Assembly (NCBI RefSeq): GCF_039535785.1
Contig: NZ_BAAAXV010000012.1
Coordinates: 124,001 to 188,000 of the forward strand
DNA length: 64,000 nucleotides
Source: Nonomuraea helvata
GTDB lineage: Bacteria; Actinomycetota; Actinomycetes; Streptosporangiales; Streptosporangiaceae
Direction: 5' to 3'
The notes under the pieces were generated by a model that was not told where the DNA came from, did not search any database, and was given only the letters and a program-made list of their open reading frames with translations. The position numbers and the translations under genes were made by a program. Positions 1 to 11,591 of the stretch are shown one piece after another (position 1 is the first letter of the stretch; each line of letters opens with the position of its first letter).

Positions 1-53
1 TATCGCTGAGCTACTTGGCGGCTGAGGCGACGTTCGGAAGAACCGCAGGTGCT

Positions 54-872
54 TCACACCGGCGGGCCCGCCTTGACGCGCTGCACCAACTGTTCCACCG
101 GCCCTCGGTAGCCGTGGAGGTGCTCCAGCCACCACGTGGCGCCCGCCTCGGCGTAGGCCTGCACCGGCGAGCCGGGCTCGCTCACCCCGATGACCACCAC
201 ATCGAGGTCACCCGCGGTAGCCCGGTGCCGGCCCCGGTGCCGGCGCAGCTCGCCGACCTGAGCGGCCAGAGAGTCGGGCGAAAGCGTCATGCGGCCCTCC
301 TGGTCGTCGCCGGCGACGATCCAGCCGTCCCAGCGGGCGGCACGCCGAAGGGCGCCCGGAGCCGTGCCGCCGACCCACACCGGGACCCGGGGCCGCTGGA
401 GGGGCAGCGGCGCGAGCCGCACCCCGTCGACGGTGTGATGCGCGCCCCGGTGGTGCACCTCGTCGCCGGACCAGAGCGAGGTCATCACGTCGAGTGCTTC
501 GTCGAGCACGGCCCCGCCGGGACGCGCCGAACCGAAGGCGGTGAACTCCTCCGTCACGCCGCCCAGCCCGGCGCCCAGGATCGCGCGGCCGCCGCTCAGC
601 CTGTCGAGTGTCGCCACAGTCTGGGCCAGCCGTTCCGGGCGGTGCCGGGCCACGGCCGTCACCGCCGTGCCCAGCCTGATGCGCGAGGTCGCCTGCGCCG
701 CGGCGGCCAGCGCCACCCACGGGTCGGCCGACGGTATGCCCCAGGCGAAGGCCAAATGGTCCCACACCAGCACGGCGTCCCACCCGGCGGCCTCGGCCTC
801 ACAGGCGAGGGTGACCAGGCGTGCCGGCTCCGCGAGGTCACCGATGATCGCGACGTCGATGCCGTAACGCAT
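54..872 (-). CDS. LLM class F420-dependent oxidoreductase
   Basis: This 272-aa protein has the luciferase-like monooxygenase TIM-barrel layout. The N-terminus (RYGIDVAIIGDL) is followed by a GWDAVLVWDHLAF strand-helix, a TSRIRLGTAVTAV segment, and the ATLDRLSGGRAILGAGLGG block typical of actinobacterial F420-using members. Such enzymes transfer hydride between reduced F420 or FMN and small substrates in the cytosol; the substrate cannot be read from sequence. The ATG at 872 is preferred because a G-rich run (GTGGGGGG) lies directly upstream as ribosome site; a GTG three codons earlier is possible. It is a single gene, divergent from the phosphatidyltransferase. Family assignment is firm; cofactor is inferred from the clade. 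Confidence 0.85.
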   Translation of the reverse strand: MRYGIDVAIIGDLAEPARLVTLACEAEAAGWDAVLVWDHLAFAWGIPSADPWVALAAAAQATSRIRLGTAVTAVARHRPERLAQTVATLDRLSGGRAILGAGLGGVTEEFTAFGSARPGGAVLDEALDVMTSLWSGDEVHHRGAHHTVDGVRLAPLPLQRPRVPVWVGGTAPGALRRAARWDGWIVAGDDQEGRMTLSPDSLAAQVGELRRHRGRHRATAGDLDVVVIGVSEPGSPVQAYAEAGATWWLEHLHGYRGPVEQLVQRVKAGPPV

Positions 873-1138
873 GCCCCCCACTCAAGCACCGGGCACCGAC
901 AGTTCCCGGGGTCCCGCCGCGCTTACGCCTCGGGCCCTGCGCCAGGCGCCGTCCGTGGGCCGAGCGTCGAGCGCTGACCAGCGGGTGTGCGGCCTCGCCC
1001 CGGGCTGTGGGGGTGTGGCGTCCCGCCAGGGCCCCATGAGCGGCACCGCAAGCGCTGGATGGCGGCGTCGCTCGGTGGCGTTGCAAGCGCTCAAGGTGGG
1101 GCCGCTGTGTCGGAGTTCCACGCAGTAGGGTCTGCTCC

Positions 1139-1720
1139 GTGAGCGAAACTTCCGCCGAGGACCGAATCTGGACGATTCCCAACGTCCTGAGCTTCCTGCG
1201 CCTCCTGGGCGTCCCCGTGTTCCTCTGGCTGGTTCTCGGGCCCAAGGCCGACGGGTGGGCCATCGGGATCCTCGCGGTGGCCGGGTTCACCGACTGGCTC
1301 GACGGGAAGATCGCTCGGGCGTTCAACCAGACCAGCAGGCTCGGCCGGATCATCGACCCCGCGGCGGACAAGCTCTACGTCTTCGCCACCATCGTCGGCC
1401 TGCTGCTCCGTGAGGTCATCCCGTGGTGGCTGGTGCTGATCATCCTGGGGCGCGAGCTCTTCGTCGGAAGTTTCATCCCAGTACTTCGCAAACATGGCTA
1501 CAAGGCACTTCAGGTGCATTTCCTGGGCAAGGCCGCCATGTTCAACCTCATGTACGCCTTCCCCCTCCTCTTCCTTGCCTCCCACACGGGGTGGTATGCC
1601 GATATAGCGCGAATTGTCGGGTGGGCGTTCGCGCTATGGGGAACGGGACTGTACTGGTGGGCGGGCGTGCTGTATGTGGTGCAGGTGCTCCAACTCGTAA
1701 CCTCGGCCAAAAAGGAGTGA
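1139..1720 (+). CDS. CDP-alcohol phosphatidyltransferase
   Basis: This 193-aa integral membrane enzyme carries the complete family signature D-G-x2-A-R-x8-G-x3-D-x3-D near residues 45-70, with all catalytic and metal-binding aspartates present. It joins a CDP-activated lipid to a small alcohol (PgsA or phosphatidylinositol-phosphate synthase type) at the inner face of the membrane. Four to six hydrophobic helices are visible. It starts with GTG. The next gene, a sugar nucleotidyltransferase, begins 4 bp after its stop, so the two are probably one transcript. In M. tuberculosis pgsA2 also lies just upstream of garA, which supports a PgsA-like assignment; the acceptor alcohol is not certain. 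Confidence 0.85.
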   Translation: MSETSAEDRIWTIPNVLSFLRLLGVPVFLWLVLGPKADGWAIGILAVAGFTDWLDGKIARAFNQTSRLGRIIDPAADKLYVFATIVGLLLREVIPWWLVLIILGRELFVGSFIPVLRKHGYKALQVHFLGKAAMFNLMYAFPLLFLASHTGWYADIARIVGWAFALWGTGLYWWAGVLYVVQVLQLVTSAKKE

Positions 1721-1724
1721 TCGG

Positions 1725-4229
1725 GTGAAGGCGGTCGTCATGGCAGGAGGAGAGGGCACGCGGCTGCGTCCCATGACCGCCAACCAGCCCAAACCATTGC
1801 TTCCCGTGGCCAACCGTCCGATCATGGAGCACGTGCTGCGCCTGCTCAAGCGGCACGGCGTCACCGAGACGGTGGTCACGCTGCAGTTCCTGGCCGCCCT
1901 GGTGCGCACCTACTTCGGCGACGGCGACGAGCTGGGCATGAGCCTCGAGTACGCCACCGAGGCCGTGCCCCTCGGCACGGCGGGCAGCGTCAAGAACGCC
2001 GCCGACCGCCTCCGCGACGACCGCTTCCTGGTCATCTCCGGCGACGCCCTGACTGATATCGATTTATCGGACATGATCCGATTTCATCGTGAAAATTCGG
2101 CACTTGTGACAATCGGCCTGAAGCGCGTGCCGAACCCCCTCGAGTTCGGGATCATCATCGTGGACGACGAGGGGCGCGTTCAGCGGTTCCTCGAGAAGCC
2201 CACCTGGGGCCAGGTCTTCTCCGACACCGTCAACACCGGCATCTACGTCATGGAGCCCGAGGTCCTCGACGAGGTGGCCCCGGACGAGCCCGTCGACTGG
2301 TCCTCCGACGTCTTCCCCGCGCTCCTCGACCGCGGCGCCGCCATCTACGGCTACGTGGCCGACGGCTACTGGGAGGACGTCGGCACCCACGACAGCTATC
2401 TCAAGGCCCAGGCCGACGCCCTGTCGGGCAAGGTCGACCTGGACATCGGGGGCTTCGAGCTCTCGCCGGGGGTCTGGGTCGCCGACTCGGCCTCCGTGGA
2501 CCCCGAGGCCGTGCTCAAGGGCCCGCTGCTCATCGGCGACTACGCCAAGGTCGAGGCCGGCGCCGAGCTGCGCGAGTACACCGTGCTCGGCAACAACGCC
2601 GTCGTCCGCGAGGGCGCCGTCCTGCACCGCGCGGTCGTCCACGACAACGTCTACCTCGGCCCCGGCGCCCACCTGCGCGGCTGCGTCATCGGCAAGAGCA
2701 CCGACATCATGGCGGGCGCCCGCATCGAGGAGAACGCCGTCATCGGCGACGAGTGCGTCATCGAGGCCGAGGCGTACGTCTCCAGCGGCGTCAAGGTCTA
2801 CCCGTTCAAGACCATCGAGGCCGGCGCGGTCGTCAACACCAGCGTCATCTGGGAGTCGCGCGGCCAGCGCAACCTGTTCGGCCCCAGGGGCGTCAGCGGC
2901 CTGGTCAACGTCGAGATCACCGCCGAGCTCTGCGTCCGCCTGGCCAGCGCGTACGCCACCACGCTCAAGAAGGGCGAGTACGTCGTCACCTCCCGCGACT
3001 GCTCCCTGGCGGCCAGGGCGCTGAAGCGGGCCGTCATCGGCGCGCTCACCGCGGGCGCGATCAACGTACTGGACCTCGAGGCCGCCCCGCTGCCCGTCGC
3101 CCGCTTCCACGCGGCACGGGAGTCGGCAGCGGGGGGCATCGCGCTGCGCACCACGCCGGGCGACCCGCAGAGCGTGGACATCGTGATCATGGATGGCCGC
3201 GGCGCCGACCTGCCCCCGGCCGCCCAGCGCAAGCTGGAGCGGGTCGTCTCCCGCCAGGAGTACCGCCGGGCCTTCCCCGGCGAGATCGCCTCGCTGACCT
3301 ACCCGGCCAGGACCGTCGAGGACTACACCAACGAGCTGCTGGGCCACGTCTACGTGGACGACGTCAGGGACATGAAGGTCGTCGTGGACTGCGCCGGTGG
3401 GACGTCCTCGCTGGTGCTGCCCAAGCTGCTCGGCCGGATCGGCGTCGAGGTGCTCACCGTCAACGCCCGCCTCGACGACGTCTCGCCCACCGAGACGCTC
3501 GCCGAGCGCCGCCGCGACCTGCAGCGACTGTCGGAGCTGGTCAGTTCGTCCCGGGCGGCGTTCGGCGTCCGGTTCGACCCGGTCGGGGAGCGCATCGCGC
3601 TGGTGGACGAGATGGGCCACCTCATCAGCGAGGAGCGCGCGCTGCTCGTCGTGCTCGACCTCGTCGCCGCCGAGCGCAGGGGCGGCCAGGTGGCGCTGCC
3701 GGTCACCACGACCAGGGTCGCCGAGCAGGTCTGCCGCTTCCACGGCGTGGAGGTGCAGTGGACCTCCACCTCGCTCGACGCCCTCACCTCGGCCGCCGCC
3801 GGCCCCGACATGATCTTCGCCGCCGACGGGCGCGGCGGCTTCGTGGTGCCGGAGTTCAGCCCGGCCATCGACGGGCTGGCCGCGTTCATGCGCATGCTCG
3901 GCCTGGTGGCGCGGACCCGCCTGTCGCTCAGCCAGATCGACGCCAGGATCCCCGAGGTGAAGATGCTCAAGCGCACCGTGCCCACCCCGTGGGCGGCCAA
4001 GGGCGCCGTCATGCGTTCGGTCATCGAGACGGCCGAGGCCGAGCAGGACGGCGGCCGCATCGACACCACCGACGGCGTCCGCCTGGCCCACCAGGACGGG
4101 AGCTGGGTGCTGGTGCTGCCCGCCGCCGCCGAGCCCGTCACCGACCTGTGGGCCGAGGCGAACGACATGGACAGCGCCCAGGCACTGCTCGAGCGGTGGG
4201 CCCGCATCGTCGAGCAGGCCGCCAGTTGA
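1725..4229 (+). CDS. Mannose-1-phosphate guanylyltransferase-like protein with degenerate phosphomannomutase domain
   Basis: The 834-aa protein has three parts. Residues 1-235 are a nucleotidyltransferase (AGGEGTRLRPMT, KPLLPVANRP, then SGDALTDIDL). Residues 250-375 are a left-handed beta-helix of hexapeptide repeats. Residues 385-834 have the fold order of a phosphohexomutase. The first part should make a GDP- or other NDP-sugar for cell-wall glycans. The mutase part looks inactive: the phosphoserine loop TASHNP is replaced by TTPGDP (476-481), the Mg loop DGDADR by DPVGER (618-623), and the sugar loop GEQSGH by ADGRGG (700-705). It starts with GTG, with AAGGAG inside the end of the preceding gene. 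The actual sugar is an inference. Confidence 0.85.
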   Translation: MKAVVMAGGEGTRLRPMTANQPKPLLPVANRPIMEHVLRLLKRHGVTETVVTLQFLAALVRTYFGDGDELGMSLEYATEAVPLGTAGSVKNAADRLRDDRFLVISGDALTDIDLSDMIRFHRENSALVTIGLKRVPNPLEFGIIIVDDEGRVQRFLEKPTWGQVFSDTVNTGIYVMEPEVLDEVAPDEPVDWSSDVFPALLDRGAAIYGYVADGYWEDVGTHDSYLKAQADALSGKVDLDIGGFELSPGVWVADSASVDPEAVLKGPLLIGDYAKVEAGAELREYTVLGNNAVVREGAVLHRAVVHDNVYLGPGAHLRGCVIGKSTDIMAGARIEENAVIGDECVIEAEAYVSSGVKVYPFKTIEAGAVVNTSVIWESRGQRNLFGPRGVSGLVNVEITAELCVRLASAYATTLKKGEYVVTSRDCSLAARALKRAVIGALTAGAINVLDLEAAPLPVARFHAARESAAGGIALRTTPGDPQSVDIVIMDGRGADLPPAAQRKLERVVSRQEYRRAFPGEIASLTYPARTVEDYTNELLGHVYVDDVRDMKVVVDCAGGTSSLVLPKLLGRIGVEVLTVNARLDDVSPTETLAERRRDLQRLSELVSSSRAAFGVRFDPVGERIALVDEMGHLISEERALLVVLDLVAAERRGGQVALPVTTTRVAEQVCRFHGVEVQWTSTSLDALTSAAAGPDMIFAADGRGGFVVPEFSPAIDGLAAFMRMLGLVARTRLSLSQIDARIPEVKMLKRTVPTPWAAKGAVMRSVIETAEAEQDGGRIDTTDGVRLAHQDGSWVLVLPAAAEPVTDLWAEANDMDSAQALLERWARIVEQAAS

Positions 4230-4457
4230 TCGAGCCAGTGGATCCGGCGCTGTTGACCGGCGCTCACGGAGGGTGAGGGAGGTGGTGGGATGACGGGTGC
4301 GGACGCCCGCCGCTCACAGTCAGTCCCCGAATACGTCCTTCGGTGTGCGCACAGAGTGCCGCAAGATCGTAATGTAGAAACGCGCGGCGGCATGGACCAC
4401 GGGGCGGGGGCGGCGGTAACTTTGTCTGCGTCCAAACCAACAGTCCAGTGCCCCGCC

Positions 4458-4486
4458 TTGACCTTTGCCGCTGATCAGCGTATGTT
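4458..4486 (+). promoter_or_regulatory. Sigma-70 type promoter upstream of garA
   Basis: TTGACC and TATGTT are separated by exactly 17 bp, close to the housekeeping consensus, and lie about 90 bp upstream of the FHA gene start. The rest of the 344-bp gap between the nucleotidyltransferase and garA shows no coding potential that I can support. Confidence 0.6.
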
Positions 4487-4573
4487 GCGGCATTCGCAAA
4501 CTTGAAAAAGCGAAGCGAGGCGCGTCCATGACCACCGTCGCCGCGTCTTCGCGGTAGGAGGCCGAGCCGATCG

Positions 4574-5086
4574 ATGCCGAGCGTCTACTGCACGCAGTGC
4601 GGGCACGCCAACCCCGAGGATGCCCGTTTCTGTTCCCGTTGTGGGTCACCGCTGACCAGACCCGAGGTCTCCGGGGACACCACATCGACGATCTCCATCG
4701 CGGGAATCGAGGCGTACGAGGCTGAGACAGGCGACATGCTCCTGGCCGAGCGGGCGCTCGTCGAGCAGCTGCCGCCCGGCACGGCGTTGCTCACGGTGAC
4801 CAGGGGTCCCAACCAGGGGAGCCGATTCCGGCTCGACAAGGACCTCACCACGACCGGGCGCCATCCGGAGAGCGACATCTTCCTCGACGACATCACGGTC
4901 TCCCGCCGCCACGTCGAGTTCTACCGGCACCGCGGTGGCCAGTTCTCCGTGCGCGACGTGGGCAGCCTCAACGGCACCTACGTCAACAGGGAGCGCATCG
5001 AGGAGGTCCCCCTGCACTCCGGAGACGAGGTGCAGATCGGCAAGTTCCGCCTCCTCTTCCTGATGAGGACCACCGCCGGCACATGA
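4574..5086 (+). CDS. garA: FHA-domain metabolic regulator GarA-like, with zinc ribbon
   Basis: The 170-aa protein starts with a zinc ribbon (C6, C9, C20, C23), followed by a DTTS motif at residues 35-38 matching the threonines phosphorylated by PknB/PknG in mycobacterial GarA. A full FHA domain follows (GRHPESDIFLDD, SRRHVEF, SLNGTYVN). In mycobacteria unphosphorylated GarA binds and inhibits 2-oxoglutarate dehydrogenase and NAD-glutamate dehydrogenase; phosphorylation folds its own tail onto the FHA domain and switches this off. Mycobacterial GarA has no zinc ribbon, so the N-terminus is an addition here. The neighbours ftsR, DUF151, MerR and gcvP are in the same order as in M. tuberculosis. 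TAGGAGG precedes the ATG. Confidence 0.88.
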   Translation: MPSVYCTQCGHANPEDARFCSRCGSPLTRPEVSGDTTSTISIAGIEAYEAETGDMLLAERALVEQLPPGTALLTVTRGPNQGSRFRLDKDLTTTGRHPESDIFLDDITVSRRHVEFYRHRGGQFSVRDVGSLNGTYVNRERIEEVPLHSGDEVQIGKFRLLFLMRTTAGT

Positions 5087-5153
5087 GCGAGCGAAGCGAG
5101 CGACCGACAAGCACAGCCTCCTGTGAGCTCATGGGGCCGCCGAGGGAGGCCGC

Positions 5154-5807
5154 ATGAGCGCGCAGGCGGCCCGCTCGCACATGAGCATCGGGGAGGTGCT
5201 CACGCTGCTGCAGGGCGAGTTCCCCGATGTGACGATCTCCAAGATCCGGTTCTTGGAGGGTGAGGGGCTGATCGAGCCCGAGCGCAGCCCGTCCGGCTAC
5301 CGCAAGTTCACCCACCTGCACGTGGAGCAGCTCCGCTTCATCTTGACCGAGCAGCGCGACCACTACCTGCCGCTGCGGGTGATCAAGGACAGGATGGCGG
5401 AGAGCTTCGGCCGCCCGCGCGCCGTGCAGGACAAGCAGGAGATCCGGCTCAGCCGGGCCGAGCTGCTCGAGGCGGCCGGGATCGACGAGGAGACGCTCAC
5501 CGAGCTGGAGGACTACGGGCTGCTCGCCCCGGTGGCCAGGCGCTACGACGAGGAGGCGCTCAACGTGGCCCGCAGCGTCGGCTCCCTGGCCCGCTTCGGC
5601 CTGCACGCCCGCCACCTGCGCGCGGTCAAGGCGGCGGCCGAGCGCGAGTGCGGACTGGTCGAGCAGGCCGTCGCCCCCATACTCAAGCGGCGGGCTCCCG
5701 GCGCCATCGGGGAGGCCGACGAGGTCGCGAGGGAGCTTTCCTCCCTGCTGCTCGATTTGCACGCATCCCTTGTGCGGTCGGGGATCCGCTCCGTCCTGGG
5801 GCGCTGA
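5154..5807 (+). CDS. ftsR: MerR-family regulator FtsR
   Basis: This 217-aa protein has a winged-helix MerR DNA-binding domain over residues 8-80 (MSIGEVLTLLQGEFPDVTIS, FLEGEGLIEPERSPSGYRKF), then a helical dimerisation region. It corresponds to Rv1828, and to Corynebacterium FtsR, which activates ftsZ. MerR proteins usually bend DNA at promoters with long spacers. It lies 67 bp after garA in the same direction. The intervening bases contain a short repeated GCGAGCGA motif but no clear terminator. The assignment rests on sequence character and conserved gene order; a role in cell division is taken from the Corynebacterium homologue. Confidence 0.85.
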   Translation: MSAQAARSHMSIGEVLTLLQGEFPDVTISKIRFLEGEGLIEPERSPSGYRKFTHLHVEQLRFILTEQRDHYLPLRVIKDRMAESFGRPRAVQDKQEIRLSRAELLEAAGIDEETLTELEDYGLLAPVARRYDEEALNVARSVGSLARFGLHARHLRAVKAAAERECGLVEQAVAPILKRRAPGAIGEADEVARELSSLLLDLHASLVRSGIRSVLGR

Positions 5808-5940
5808 GGGGGCTTCGGGCCGGGAGGTGGAGGAGCACTTCAGGCCCGCCGGGTGTTACGTTGAATTGCAGTAGCCAGTCAGCAGAAGCGACGAGCCAAA
5901 TAGCTGTGCCGGGTGACCGGTCAGGAATACGGAGCAGCCC

Positions 5941-6411
5941 GTGTTGCAGATGGAGGTCGTGGGCGTTCGCGTAGAAATGCCCACAAATCAGCCGATCGTC
6001 TTGCTCAAGGAGGCACACGGGGAGCGGTTCCTTCCTATATGGATTGGCATGACCGAGGCGACAGCCATCGCCCTGGCCCAAGCGGAGGAGCCCCCGCCGC
6101 GGCCGCTCACCCACGACCTCTTCCGAGACGTGCTGAGCGCTCTGGGTGTAGGCCTGCGAGCGGTCAACATCGTCGCCCTGCGCGACGGCATCTTCTTCGC
6201 CGACCTGGTGTTCTCCAACGGCGTGGAGGTGAGCGCGCGGCCGTCCGACTCGATCGCGCTCGCCCTGCGCACCGGAGCGCGCATCTTCGCCAGCGAGGAG
6301 GTCGTCCAGGAGGCCGGTGTCATCATCCCGGACGACCAGGAAGACGAGGTGGAGAAGTTCAGGGAGTTCCTTGACACGATCACGCCCGAAGACTTCGGCA
6401 GGGCGGGGTAG
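5941..6411 (+). CDS. DUF151 bifunctional nuclease family protein
   Basis: This 156-aa protein matches the DUF151 (bifunctional nuclease) family, Rv1829 in M. tuberculosis. Visible landmarks are LPIWIGMTEATAIALAQ, RPLTHDLFRDVL, and DGIFFADLVF followed by SARPSDSIALALR. Family members have been reported with nuclease activity in plants, but the bacterial function is unsettled. The marked start is GTG; an ATG three codons in (5950) is an equal candidate. It sits between the two MerR genes, an arrangement conserved over actinobacteria, which suggests a link to the GarA/glycine region rather than to DNA repair. Family call is strong, function weak. Confidence 0.85.
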   Translation: MLQMEVVGVRVEMPTNQPIVLLKEAHGERFLPIWIGMTEATAIALAQAEEPPPRPLTHDLFRDVLSALGVGLRAVNIVALRDGIFFADLVFSNGVEVSARPSDSIALALRTGARIFASEEVVQEAGVIIPDDQEDEVEKFREFLDTITPEDFGRAG

Positions 6412-6455
6412 GTATTTCGGTGCATTTACGCTTCACGACGCGCCGAGCCGGATCG

Positions 6456-6484
6456 TTGACTGAGCATGGTCACGGTCCTACGGT
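6456..6484 (+). promoter_or_regulatory. Sigma-70 type promoter upstream of second merR
   Basis: TTGACT and TACGGT with a 17-bp spacer lie about 75 bp upstream of the GTG start of the MerR gene. This suggests that gene has its own promoter rather than depending on read-through. Confidence 0.5.
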
Positions 6485-6558
6485 GCAAGTGAAACCCGTG
6501 GTCGCCCTTTACGAACCCCCAGATCAGACCACGGGATGAGAGAAAGCCGGAGGTCCGC

Positions 6559-7179
6559 GTGGCGGTCAGCAGCGGCGAGGGAAAGACGGCCGGCCAGGAA
6601 GATCCGGTACGGCGCGAGAGTGCGCGGCAGCGTGCCGGGGAGCAGGGTCTGCTCTTCGACGAGCAGCCGACGGCGCTGCCGGCAGACATCGGATACCGCG
6701 GGCCGACGGCCTGCGCCGCGGCCGGCATCACCTACAGGCAGCTCGACTACTGGGCGCGCACGGGCCTCGTGGAGCCCACGATAAGAGCCGCGCAGGGCTC
6801 TGGCTCCCAGCGGCTCTACAGCTTCCGCGACATCCTGGTGCTCAAAGTCGTCAAGCGGCTCCTCGACACCGGGGTCTCGCTCCAGCAGATCCGCACGGCC
6901 GTGCAGCACCTGCGTGACCGCGGGGTGGCCGACCTCGCGCAGATCACGCTGATGAGCGACGGCGTCAGCGTCTACGAGTGCACCTCGGCCGACGAGGTGA
7001 TCGACCTGCTCCAGGGCGGCCAGGGCGTGTTCGGCATCGCGCTCGGCCGGGTCTGGCGCGAGGTCGAGGGCTCCCTCGCGGAGCTGCCGGGGGAACGGGC
7101 AGCGGTCGAGGACAGCGTCCCGGCCGACCACCCCGCTGACGAACTCGCCCGCCGCCGCCGCGCCCGGCGCATGGGCTGA
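6559..7179 (+). CDS. MerR-family regulator, Rv1830 type
   Basis: The 206-aa protein has a disordered, charged N-terminal stretch of about 45 residues. A MerR helix-turn-helix follows (GPTACAAAGITYRQLDYWAR, GLVEPTIR, SQRLYSFRDILVLKVVKRLL) and then an effector-like helical region. It is the positional and family counterpart of Rv1830, described in mycobacteria as a regulator of cell division or growth. GTG is the start, with CCGGAGG eight bases upstream. It immediately precedes the glycine riboswitch and gcvP. The C-terminal tail is basic (RRRRARRMG). DNA target and signal are not visible. Confidence 0.82.
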   Translation: MAVSSGEGKTAGQEDPVRRESARQRAGEQGLLFDEQPTALPADIGYRGPTACAAAGITYRQLDYWARTGLVEPTIRAAQGSGSQRLYSFRDILVLKVVKRLLDTGVSLQQIRTAVQHLRDRGVADLAQITLMSDGVSVYECTSADEVIDLLQGGQGVFGIALGRVWREVEGSLAELPGERAAVEDSVPADHPADELARRRRARRMG

Positions 7180-7317
7180 TCACACGCCCCGTTGCCTGAG
7201 TGGCCCGCCGCCGCTTGTGGTGGGCCCGGGGAACATACCGGGAAAGTTCTGATTGCTCTGTTTCGTGGAAATTCGCCCGTAACGGATAGGGTTGTAACCT
7301 AGGACAGCAAGGCTGAC

Positions 7318-7530
7318 GACCCCGTGCGGGAGAGTCCCTGGGATCCATGGGTCCCCGGGCGCCGAAGGAGCAACCCTCCCCGGAATCTCTCAGGCACCCC
7401 GTACCGCTCGGGCGAGGCAACTCTGGAAAGCAGGCGCACCCGCCAGGCGCGTCTCACCGACGGTGCAAGCCCCGTTACCGGGGTGAAGCTCTCAGGTCGC
7501 GGTCCCGCCGCGCTGACAGAGGGGGAGATC
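7318..7530 (+). ncRNA. Tandem glycine riboswitch
   Basis: Two glycine aptamers stand in series upstream of gcvP. The first shows GTGCGGGAGAGTC, GCGCCGAAGGAGCAA and ATCTCTCAGGCA, and ends GAGGCAACTCTGGA. The second shows GACGGTGCAAGCCCC, GGTGAAGCTCTCAGG and GACAGAGGGGGA. These are the conserved core strings of the family, and the paired layout is the classic cooperative form. It ends about 55 bp before the gcvP ATG. In known cases glycine binding turns the cleavage system genes on. No separate intrinsic terminator hairpin with a U-run is obvious, so control could be at translation start or by a GC-rich terminator. Confidence 0.93.
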
Positions 7531-7584
7531 CGGCACTCGCCCGCGCCCTGGCGCCGGTCTCCATAGCCTCGGGAGGCACTTTCC

Positions 7585-10422
<2,838 letters not shown>

Positions 10423-10433
10423 GCAGCTCTAAG

Positions 10434-10470
10434 GCGCGGCAGTCCCGTTGTGCTGACGGGGCTGCCGCGC
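10434..10470 (+). terminator. Terminator after gcvP
   Basis: A 15-bp stem (GCGCGGCAGTCCCGT against ACGGGGCTGCCGCGC, one G-U pair) closes a 7-base loop 11 bp after the gcvP stop. It has no long U-run, as is usual in high-GC actinobacteria. Confidence 0.8.
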
Positions 10471-10579
10471 CTGCTGTTGCGTCAAGGTCCGAAGCCGGTC
10501 AATCCTTCCGCGTCAACTGAGCAGACATGATCGCCAGAAGTCGTTAGGCTCGGTGCGACCGTCGCCACAAGGAGCTCCC

Positions 10580-11377
10580 TTGACGTCCTCAGAGCTGGAG
10601 ACCCCGCCTCTCGACACCGCCCGCCGCCTGGCCGAGAGCGGCGACCTCGACGGCGCCGCCGCCATACTCGCCGAGCTGGCCGCCGACCCCGACGGACCCG
10701 ACAGGGCGCAGGCGGCCGTCGGGCTCGCCGTGGTGCTGGAGGAGCGCGGCGACGTGGAGGCCGCCAGGACCGCCGCCAGGACCGCGCTGGCCACCGGACA
10801 CCCCGAGTACGCCGCGCAGGCCGCCTGCCACCTCGCTCAGGGGTTCGAACGGGAGGGCCGGGCCGAGCAGGCCAGGGCCGCCTGGCAGGCCGTTCTGGGG
10901 GTCGGTACGGCCACGTACGTGCCGCTGGCCCACCTGGCGCTGGCCCGGCTGGCCGCGGACTCCGGCAACCCGGCCGAGGCCGAGGACGAGCTGCGCGCCG
11001 CCATGGAGGGCGTTGATCCGCACGTGGGCGCCCACGCCGCCCAGCAGCTGGCCGGTCTGCTGCTGGAGCAGGGGGAGCCAGGGGCGGCGGCCGACGTGCT
11101 CATGGACGCCCTCGAGGTCGCTCCGGCCGAGGAGGTGCCGGGGCTGCGGGTGCAGCTCGGGATCGCGCACCTGGATCTGGCCTGCGCGGAGTTCGCGGAG
11201 AGCGTCGAGTCCGGTGCGGACCCGCAGACCAGCGCCTTAGCCATCGAGCTCCTGGCCCGGACCCTGCCGCTGCGGGGGCGCGACGACGACGCGGAGCGGG
11301 TGTGGTCGTACGGGCTGGAGCACGAGGACGAGACCCTGGCCGGCGAGGTCCGCCTCCGCTTCGACCGCGACGCCTGA
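10580..11377 (+). CDS. Tetratricopeptide-like repeat protein
   Basis: This 265-aa alanine-rich, all-helical protein has regularly spaced A-x3-L/A-x-G motifs (ARRLAESGDLDGAAAILAEL, GLAVVLEERGDVEAAR, LARLAADSGNPAEAEDELRA) that read as six or so TPR-like repeats. It has no signal peptide or membrane segment, so it is probably a cytosolic scaffold. The TTG at 10580 is chosen because AAGGAG lies six bases upstream; an in-frame GTG at 10553 has no such site. It stands alone between the gcvP terminator and a perfect palindrome. No specific function can be assigned. Confidence 0.7.
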   Translation: MTSSELETPPLDTARRLAESGDLDGAAAILAELAADPDGPDRAQAAVGLAVVLEERGDVEAARTAARTALATGHPEYAAQAACHLAQGFEREGRAEQARAAWQAVLGVGTATYVPLAHLALARLAADSGNPAEAEDELRAAMEGVDPHVGAHAAQQLAGLLLEQGEPGAAADVLMDALEVAPAEEVPGLRVQLGIAHLDLACAEFAESVESGADPQTSALAIELLARTLPLRGRDDDAERVWSYGLEHEDETLAGEVRLRFDRDA

Positions 11378-11591
11378 TCCGCCGGGTCCGCGACCCGCCT
11401 TCCCCGTCGCGGCTTCCCCGTCGCGGCTTCGCCTTCCGGCCCGGAAGGTCGTGGCCGCTCATCGGCCTCCAACCTAGGTCAGGCCTTGATGCCGTTGCCG
11501 CGCCCGCGATGGCGGCAGGGTCGAGCGAGGTGCCCCGCGTGTCGCCTTTGGGGCGAGGGCCGGACTTTCCCGCCATGCCTGGGAGCAGCCT

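Noticed and set aside
2064..4091. 675-aa antisense frame within the nucleotidyltransferase gene
   Set aside because: Composition is Asp/Gly/Val/His-rich without domains, a shadow of the real gene.
5084..5106. Repeated GAGCGAAGCGAG strings, also near 4510 and 63207
   Set aside because: Short, common in GC-rich actinobacterial intergenic DNA, with no consistent position or symmetry to support a regulatory role.
10838..10855. tRNA T-loop-like GGTTCGAAC
   Set aside because: It lies inside the TPR-like coding frame and no cloverleaf can be built around it. No tRNA or rRNA was found in the window.
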